Below, one piece after another: positions 6,615-10,484 of a stretch of DNA of 10,484 nucleotides. The notes below the pieces were generated by a model. It saw nothing but the letters and a program-made list of their open reading frames with translations, did no database searches and was not told where the DNA came from. Origin of the DNA: Chloroflexota bacterium (lineage in GTDB: Bacteria; Chloroflexota; Anaerolineae; Anaerolineales; UBA4823); contig JAEWYL010000083.1 in assembly GCA_023395675.1 (NCBI GenBank), positions 1 to 10,484 of the forward strand, given 5' to 3'. The position numbers and the translations under genes were made by a program. Numbering within the stretch: position 1 is the stretch's first letter; every line of letters begins with the position of its first letter.

Positions 6615-6701
6615 AGGCTCCAGGCACTTTTTCGCCCGTATGGAGCCTGTACGGGCGAGGGTTCTATGCCTGTTTTGGAAGCTGTCAGCCCTGAAAGTGC
6701 C
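6615..6701. other. Pseudoknot-capable structured element, unknown class
   Basis: Three perfect complementary pairs lie interleaved within 87 nt. AGGCTCCA (6615-6622) pairs with TGGAGCCT (6641-6648). TCGCCCGTA (6632-6640) pairs with TACGGGCGA (6650-6658). GGCACTTT (6623-6630) pairs with AAAGTGCC (6694-6701). The third stem encloses the second, and the loop of the second hairpin is exactly the partner of the first arm, which sits directly outside the third stem. Read on the minus strand this is a closing stem, a 9-bp hairpin with a 9-nt loop, and a 3' tail pairing with that loop. It lies upstream of both the lexA and wecB candidate promoters, so it fits neither leader. I recognise no known riboswitch or ribozyme consensus. 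It could be a small RNA gene, a leader from an unseen promoter, or a DNA element. Confidence 0.5.
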
Positions 6702-6734
6702 CAACACCTGGTTGCCGCGTACGCAGACACCTGC

Positions 6735-6760
6735 ATATCTTAAAATTTCTTAAAAATACT
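6735..6760 (+). promoter_or_regulatory. AT-rich UP-like element of the lexA promoter
   Basis: A strongly A/T-rich block in an otherwise GC-rich region, holding two copies of CTTAAAA (6739-6745 and 6749-6755) spaced 10 bp, one helical turn. It covers about -38 to -63 relative to the predicted lexA start, where RNA polymerase alpha subunits bind UP elements. Confidence 0.5.
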
Positions 6761-6762
6761 AC

Positions 6763-6791
6763 TTGACATTGAACAGTTGTTCTGCTAAGAT
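6763..6791 (+). promoter_or_regulatory. lexA promoter (-35 and -10)
   Basis: A perfect -35 TTGACA (6763-6768), a 17-bp spacer and the -10 hexamer TAAGAT (6786-6791; 4 of 6 match TATAAT). The predicted start is about 6797-6799, giving a leader near 46 nt. The LexA box fills most of the spacer, so bound repressor would directly block polymerase. Confidence 0.85.
6771..6782. promoter_or_regulatory. LexA binding site (SOS box)
   Basis: GAACA-GT-TGTTC, a perfect 5-bp-arm palindrome of the GAACN4GTTC type known for the LexA of Gram-positive bacteria, here between the -35 and -10 of lexA itself. This indicates autorepression that is relieved by DNA damage through RecA-stimulated LexA self-cleavage. 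Confidence 0.8.
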
Positions 6792-6800
6792 TATTCTTAG
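6785..6800. repeat. Second inverted repeat over the lexA -10 and start site
   Basis: CTAAGA-TTAT-TCTTAG, perfect 6-bp arms with a 4-nt centre, starting 3 nt after the SOS box and covering the -10 hexamer and the predicted transcription start. A GAAC half-site follows at 6800-6803 and again at 6808-6811. It may be an operator for another regulator, or a hairpin at the very 5' end of the mRNA. Confidence 0.5.
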
Positions 6801-6830
6801 AACGTATGAACTGTTTTTTGGATTTATCAT

Positions 6831-6838
6831 GGGAGAGG
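6831..6838 (+). promoter_or_regulatory. lexA ribosome binding site
   Basis: GGGAGAGG, ending 5 nt before ATG 6844. It overlaps an earlier in-frame ATG at 6829, which therefore cannot use it, and so decides the start at 6844. Confidence 0.7.
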
Positions 6839-6843
6839 CAGTG

Positions 6844-7596
6844 ATGATGGCCCGACAGCGTGCAAAAGGTTTGAGCGAGAGGCAGGTCCGGATTTTGGAA
6901 ACGTTGGAGCGCTTCCAGACTCAGAATGGTTACCCGCCTTCCATTCGTGAGATCTGCGAGAAGACCAATATTTCCTCCACCTCTGTGGTCAATTATTATC
7001 TCAATCAACTGGAAGAGTCCGGATATATCGAGCGTGACGGGCGCGTCTCACGCGGCATTCGCCTGCTGAAACCGCTTTCCGAGATCACGCGCGATATCGC
7101 GGCTCCGGTCGCCTCCGCGGTCAAGGGTACGGCTGAAGCTGTACGCCAGGCGATCGAGGATGTGCTTCACATCCCGGTCATGGGCCGCATTGTCGCCGGT
7201 GAGCCGATGCCGGTTCCCCCCTCCGACTTCTCCTATTACGACGCCGACAGCATGGTGGACATTGCCCGCAGCCTGCTCCCGGCGCGCGAAAAAGGTATCA
7301 ACGAGCTTTTCGCCCTGGAGGTACAGGGAGACTCGATGATTGATGCCATGGTCAATGACGGGGATATCGTTATCATGAAACCGGCCCGCGAAGCCCGCAA
7401 CGGCGAGATGGTGGCGGTCTGGCTTACCGACCGGGACGAGACCACTCTGAAGTATTTCTATCTCGAAAACGGCAGGGTGCGGCTCCAGCCGGCAAACCCG
7501 ACTATGAAGCCGATTTTTGTCGACGACCCCAAGGTAGTTCAGGTACAGGGCAAAGTGGTGATGGTGATCCGCCAGGTCCCCGGTCTGGCTTCCTGA
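6844..7596 (+). CDS. lexA: LexA repressor, long-linker form
   Basis: A 250-residue SOS repressor and self-cleaving serine peptidase (S24 family). The N-terminal winged helix covers about 9-75 and includes PPSIREICEKTNISS (31-45) and the GYIERDGRVSRGIRLL wing (60-75). The cleavage site is A118-G119 in GRIVAGEP; the catalytic dyad is S164 in QGDSMID and K203 in TTLKY. All are intact, so cleavage in response to RecA filaments is expected. Compared with E. coli LexA (202 residues) the linker between the wing and the cleavage site is about 30 residues longer, and there is an insert of about 11 residues between the cleavage site and the Ser (SYYDADSMVDIARSLL region). ATG 6844 is placed by the GGGAGAGG site; ATG 6847 directly follows and is equally possible. 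The gene carries its own SOS box and is transcribed alone, ending at a strong terminator. Confidence 0.96.
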   Translation: MMARQRAKGLSERQVRILETLERFQTQNGYPPSIREICEKTNISSTSVVNYYLNQLEESGYIERDGRVSRGIRLLKPLSEITRDIAAPVASAVKGTAEAVRQAIEDVLHIPVMGRIVAGEPMPVPPSDFSYYDADSMVDIARSLLPAREKGINELFALEVQGDSMIDAMVNDGDIVIMKPAREARNGEMVAVWLTDRDETTLKYFYLENGRVRLQPANPTMKPIFVDDPKVVQVQGKVVMVIRQVPGLAS

Positions 7597-7623
7597 GGTT
7601 TTCTTCTCCTCCGACAATGCGCC

Positions 7624-7662
7624 CAGCGGCCGCGCTCACGAGCGCGGCCGCTGTGTTTGTTA
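7624..7662 (+). terminator. lexA intrinsic terminator
   Basis: CAGCGGCCGCGCT (7624-7636) pairs perfectly with AGCGCGGCCGCTG (7641-7653), a 13-bp GC-rich stem with a CACG tetraloop, followed by TGTTTGTT. It starts 28 nt after the lexA stop. The T run is imperfect but the stem is very strong; it also separates lexA from the convergent gene. Confidence 0.85.
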
Positions 7663-7690
7663 ACCGGACTGGTCAGGTGTACCTCGTGCA

Positions 7691-7704
7691 GGCAGCGATC
7701 TGCC
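7691..7704 (-). terminator. Weak hairpin after the DUF885 gene
   Basis: GGCAG-CGAT-CTGCC, a 5-bp stem with a 4-nt loop, 23 nt past the stop of the minus-strand DUF885 gene. No T run follows on that strand, so termination there is uncertain; the large lexA hairpin 40 nt further on could stop this transcript too. Confidence 0.25.
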
Positions 7705-7726
7705 GCCCCCTGCGCACAACAAAGCC

Positions 7727-9439
7727 TCACACGCCGGAATTCAGCCAGTTCTCGATCGTGGTCTCCAGCACACTCAGCGGAATCCCTCCCTGCTGAAGCA
7801 GGACATCATGAAATTCGCGCAGATCGAAAGCCTCCCCCAGCCGCTCTTCAGCCTGTTTTCTCAAAGCCCGGATTTTCAGCTCGCCGATCTTATAAGCCAG
7901 GGCCTGTCCGGGCCAGGAGATATAGCGGTCCACCTCATTCTCGATGTTCAGCCTCGAGAGGGCGGTATTTTCGGCCATATACTCGATTGCCCTCTGCCGG
8001 GACCAGTGAAAATAGTGCAGGCCTGTGTCCACCACCAGACGGCAGGCGCGCCACATTTCGAAGGTCAGGCGGCCAAAATTGCTGTAGGGATCGCGGTAAA
8101 AGCCGACTTCCAGCCCAAGACGCTCGGCATACAGGGCCCATCCTTCAATAAAGGCGGTCATATCCCCGAAACGGCGGAAGTTCGGAACCTCGCTCAACTC
8201 CATCTGTAAGGCCAGTTGAAGGTGGTGACCGGGCACTGCCTCGTGAAAGGACAGGGCTTCGTATTCGTACAGGGGCCGGCTCTGCAGATCATAGGTGTTT
8301 ACGTAGAAATAACCGGCCTGAGACAGGTCCCCGGCGGGCGGGAAGTAATAGGCGCTGTACGAGGAGGGGGCAATATGCTCGGGGGTGCGGCGCAGGCCAT
8401 AAGGTGTGCGCGGGAGGGTCTTAAACAGTCTGGGCAGCTCGCCGTCCATTCTCTTGACGATCCAGGCGGCTTCTTTCAACAGCGCCTCCGGCGTTCCAGC
8501 ATAAAACCTTTTTTCCGTGCGCAGGAACTGCAGGAAATCCGCGAAGCTGCCGCTGAAATCCACCTCCCGGATAATAGACAACATCTCCTCTCGGATGCGC
8601 CGCACCTCCTCCAGGCCGGTGTTGTGCACCTCTTCAGGGGAGAGGTCCAGGCTGGTGTAGCGCCGCACGCAGTGACGGTAAAAAACTTCCCCGTTTGGGA
8701 GGGCGGAGGCGCCGCACTCCTTCCGGGCGGCGGGTAGATACTCCCCTTCGATGAATTTCAGAAACTCGCGGAAGGCCGGGATCACCTCCGTCTCGATCAG
8801 GTCCAGCCCGGTCTTGCGCAGGAGGCCCGTACGGGCGGAACTGAATGTCTGCGGGAACCGGTCGAAAGGCCGGGCGAAAACACTGGCAGCCGGGTCCGCC
8901 TTTATATGCGTCCGCAGAGAACCCGGCAGGCCGCGGAGCGCGTCGACGGCCGGCACCATCCCCGCCTGCATGCCGGCGCGCATTAATTCGATCTGCGAGT
9001 GAATATAAGCCGGGACAGCCCGCAGCCGGGAGAGGTAGTGCTCATAATCCAGCTCAGAGGCGAAAGGCGTGACTTCGATCAGGTCGGGCAGGGTGGTATG
9101 CGGGCCGAACAGCCGGGTTACAGGCATCAGGTGGAGGCGGAAGTCATGCCCGGCAATCTGGTTATCCAGGACCCATTTGAAAATGTCATAGTTCAGCTGC
9201 TCTGAGCCGGGCAGTTCTGCATAGTCAATTTCCTGCAGCTGAGCGAGGAAAGCGCGCGCCTGCTGTGCGGAGCGGTGGTAATCCTGTTCGGAATGTGCGG
9301 GCAGCCGGTCGTTGAAGCGGTGGTCTCCATACCAGGTGGCTGTGACGGGGTCGTTTTGCATCCGGAAATCCCACTCCTGGTCGAAGAGCTGGCGGAGCCG
9401 GCTTTCCCCACCGGACGCCTGAGCAGCAGTTCCGTTCAT
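7727..9439 (-). CDS. DUF885 family protein, probable zinc metallopeptidase
   Basis: A 570-residue soluble protein of the DUF885 family (about the family's usual length), thought to be zincin-like metallohydrolases; the substrate is not established. The hallmark HEAVPGHHLQ is at 399-408, with H399, E400 and H405/H406 as likely metal and catalytic residues, and a downstream Glu in FIEGWALYAE (E432, 430-439) as the likely third ligand. Other family blocks are DPVTATWYGDHRFNDRLP (30-47) near the N-terminus and YPGQALAYKIG-like SWPGQALAYKIG (508-519) near the C-terminus. No signal peptide or membrane segment is visible, so it is likely cytoplasmic. ATG 9439 has AAGGAG 7 nt upstream; the in-frame extension to 9556 lacks a ribosome site and looks like noncoding sequence. 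It is convergent with lexA and has no operon partner here. Confidence 0.9.
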   Translation of the reverse strand: MNGTAAQASGGESRLRQLFDQEWDFRMQNDPVTATWYGDHRFNDRLPAHSEQDYHRSAQQARAFLAQLQEIDYAELPGSEQLNYDIFKWVLDNQIAGHDFRLHLMPVTRLFGPHTTLPDLIEVTPFASELDYEHYLSRLRAVPAYIHSQIELMRAGMQAGMVPAVDALRGLPGSLRTHIKADPAASVFARPFDRFPQTFSSARTGLLRKTGLDLIETEVIPAFREFLKFIEGEYLPAARKECGASALPNGEVFYRHCVRRYTSLDLSPEEVHNTGLEEVRRIREEMLSIIREVDFSGSFADFLQFLRTEKRFYAGTPEALLKEAAWIVKRMDGELPRLFKTLPRTPYGLRRTPEHIAPSSYSAYYFPPAGDLSQAGYFYVNTYDLQSRPLYEYEALSFHEAVPGHHLQLALQMELSEVPNFRRFGDMTAFIEGWALYAERLGLEVGFYRDPYSNFGRLTFEMWRACRLVVDTGLHYFHWSRQRAIEYMAENTALSRLNIENEVDRYISWPGQALAYKIGELKIRALRKQAEERLGEAFDLREFHDVLLQQGGIPLSVLETTIENWLNSGV

Positions 9440-9474
9440 GGTTTTTCTCCTTATTTTGGTCGGGGTCCGGGGCA

Positions 9475-9480
9475 ATTGTA
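9475..9480 (-). promoter_or_regulatory. Candidate -10 box for the DUF885 gene
   Basis: The minus strand reads TACAAT, one mismatch from TATAAT, 35 nt upstream of the ATG. The sequence 17 nt further up (GGCTTC) is a poor -35, so support is limited. Confidence 0.35.
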
Positions 9481-9638
9481 TCTCATCTTGTGCCGGCGAA
9501 GCCTCCCATGCGCCGGTTCTCTGTCCTTTGTGGCAAAGCCTGCGAAAAATGCGCAATCTGCCCGTACCTAAAAAGAATACCGGCGCCCTGTGGAAGAGGC
9601 TAAGTTTTCTCGGGTCGTTTCAATCGTTTGTCGGATGT

Positions 9639-9652
9639 GCCGCGCCTGCGGC
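9639..9652 (+). terminator. Small terminator-like or attenuator-like hairpin
   Basis: GCCGC-GCCT-GCGGC, a perfect 5-bp GC stem with a 4-nt loop, followed by TTTGTTATCCTTT. No plus-strand gene ends just before it, so if real it would sit in the leader of the downstream gene. The stem is short for a terminator. Confidence 0.25.
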
Positions 9653-9817
9653 TTTGTTATCCTTTGCACAGACAGGAATGGCTCCTGCGGCCGCTGGTTT
9701 GAGTAACCTGACCCCAATTTGGGCTGCAAGGCTGGTGTTTTTTACTGGAGACGAAGCGGCCCGGAGGAACGAAAATCTTCCCCGGTTATCCTGATCTCGA
9801 CCAGGCGGCCGGGGGCA

Positions 9818-9842
9818 AAATTCCGGGAAATTCCACGTACGT
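9818..9842. repeat. Direct repeat pair and palindrome upstream of the membrane protein gene
   Basis: AAATTCC occurs at 9818-9824 and 9828-9834, in phase at 10 bp, directly followed by the 8-bp palindrome ACGTACGT (9835-9842). They lie 18 nt upstream of the start codon, so they could be a regulator site or part of the mRNA leader. Confidence 0.3.
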
Positions 9843-9859
9843 TTTATAAGGAGCAAGAA

Positions 9860-10435
9860 ATGAGCAACTTAGTAAAAGTGATCCTCGTTGTGGTGGTCGG
9901 TGGAATGCTGCTCTGTTTGCTGACCGTATCCGCAGGTTTCATGCTGTTCCGTGCAACAGGGACGGTGATCGCCAACCAGATCAATACCGATGTGGTGGAG
10001 GCCGGACAGGTGGGAAGCGAGATCTTTGATTATGAAATCCCTGAGGATTTCACTGAGGCGCGCTCTCTCCAGGCAGTCGGCTGTGAGCTGGTTATTTATA
10101 ACGGCAGCGATGGGCACAGCCATATTTACTTCTTCCAGCTCCCCGGGAGTGTGACTTTTGACCTGGACCAGATCGAGATCGAGTTCCAAAAGGTTCTCCC
10201 TGATAACGAGCATGACCGCCGAAATGTCAAAATGGTGGACTCCCATCCGGCGACGATCGCCGGGCAGGAAGTGACCCTGATCGTCTCTGAGGGCGAGGAC
10301 CATGACGGGGAGCCTTACCGTGAGGTCAGCGCCGTGCTGAAGGGGAAGGGCGGCCAGGCCCTGGTAGTTTTCTCCCGCCCGGTGGCCTCCTGGGATGAAG
10401 CGGAGATGGAACAGTTCCTTGCCTCCATTCGTTGA
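9860..10435 (+). CDS. Single-pass membrane-anchored protein of unknown function
   Basis: I do not recognise this 191-residue protein. Residues 5-31 form one hydrophobic segment (VILVVVVGGMLLCLLTVSAG core) after a single Lys, which fits an uncleaved anchor or a signal peptide; no lipobox is clear. The rest is an acidic soluble domain, probably facing outward, with YEIPEDFTEARSLQAVGCEL (58-77), a beta-rich centre around HSHIYFFQLPGS (86-97) and an alpha/beta end (VVFSRPVASWDEAEMEQFLASI). The layout of an IPxxF/W start, central strands and a final helix recalls the small PsbP/Mog1-like folds, a weak resemblance only. ATG 9860 has AAGGAG 6 nt upstream, so the longer frame from 9719 is rejected. 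It diverges from the DUF885 gene; nothing here ties the two functionally. Confidence 0.75.
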   Translation: MSNLVKVILVVVVGGMLLCLLTVSAGFMLFRATGTVIANQINTDVVEAGQVGSEIFDYEIPEDFTEARSLQAVGCELVIYNGSDGHSHIYFFQLPGSVTFDLDQIEIEFQKVLPDNEHDRRNVKMVDSHPATIAGQEVTLIVSEGEDHDGEPYREVSAVLKGKGGQALVVFSRPVASWDEAEMEQFLASIR

Positions 10436-10458
10436 TTGTAAAAGCAGCCGTCGCCCCG

Positions 10459-10484
10459 CCGCGGTACCCCCGCCGTGGCCGCGG
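10459..10484. repeat. CCGCGG inverted/direct repeat at the window end
   Basis: CCGCGG occurs at 10459-10464 and 10479-10484 in very GC-rich sequence 24 nt past the stop of the membrane protein gene. The copies can pair with each other and may be the stem of a terminator whose T run lies outside the window. Confidence 0.25.

Larger units (their letters stand above)
9440..9859. other. 420-bp divergent intergenic region
   Basis: It separates the DUF885 gene from the membrane-anchored protein gene and must hold promoters for both. Visible items are a TACAAT -10 candidate, an inverted repeat CCGGCG/CGCCGG (9493-9498 and 9511-9516), a small hairpin at 9639-9652, GTTATCCT twice (9656-9663 and 9785-9792), CCCAA-T-TTGGG at 9713-9723, and repeats at 9818-9842. 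An open frame of about 80 codons from ATG 9549 has no ribosome site and no recognisable features. No convincing plus-strand promoter was found. Confidence 0.5.

Noticed and set aside
6615..6735. The structured element as 6S RNA, tmRNA, RNase P RNA, an HDV-type or hammerhead ribozyme
   Set aside because: None of their conserved core sequences were found; the strand order (a pairing partner inside a hairpin loop) differs from HDV, and CUGAUGA is absent.
6548..6736. 62-codon minus-strand frame as a possible leader peptide upstream of wecB
   Set aside because: No ribosome binding site, and the frame runs through the structured element; its composition resembles noncoding sequence.
9549..9794. 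Open frame of about 80 codons on the plus strand (ATG 9549)
   Set aside because: No Shine-Dalgarno, no recognisable domain, and it lies across hairpins and repeats in the intergenic region.

Overview
This 10.5 kb stretch is GC-rich bacterial chromosome, densely packed with genes. TTG start codons, Shine-Dalgarno sites and a GAACN4GTTC-type LexA box all appear. The mix of a long-linker LexA, a DUF885 metallopeptidase-like protein and many small glycosyltransferases suggests Chloroflexota (Anaerolineae-like). That assignment is inference from gene style only; no marker gene is present to prove it. No tRNA, rRNA, CRISPR array, insertion sequence or phage gene was seen.

Minus strand, 1-6523: an envelope or extracellular glycan region in two transcription blocks. 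The upstream block reads wecB-like UDP-GlcNAc 2-epimerase (6523-5390), hexapeptide acyltransferase (5376-4933), GT4 glycosyltransferase (4936-3887) and FkbM-type methyltransferase (3890-3009). Its spacings are 13 nt, a 4-nt TTGA overlap and a 4-nt ATGA overlap, so it is almost certainly one operon. A hairpin at 2857-2912 separates it from the second block: GT4 glycosyltransferase (2785-1637), YegS/BmrU-type lipid kinase (1576-536) and a third GT4 enzyme that leaves the window at base 1. The second block probably starts from a TATAAT box so close to the ATG that the mRNA would be leaderless. Together the genes suggest synthesis of a ManNAc-containing, acylated and methylated glycan, plus a glycosyltransferase/lipid-kinase module that may act on a lipid acceptor.

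Centre, 6524-7726: lexA on the plus strand, divergent from wecB. It has a near-consensus promoter (TTGACA, 17 bp, TAAGAT), an AT-rich UP-like element, a palindromic SOS box inside the spacer, and a second perfect inverted repeat over the -10 box and predicted start site. Between wecB and this promoter lies a compact element (6615-6701) with three perfect 8-9 bp complementary pairs arranged as a pseudoknot. It is the most unusual thing in the window. lexA ends at a strong 13-bp hairpin terminator.

Right end, 7727-10484: a 570-residue DUF885 protein on the minus strand, convergent with lexA; then a 420-bp divergent intergenic region with small repeats; then a 191-residue single-membrane-anchor protein of unknown function on the plus strand.
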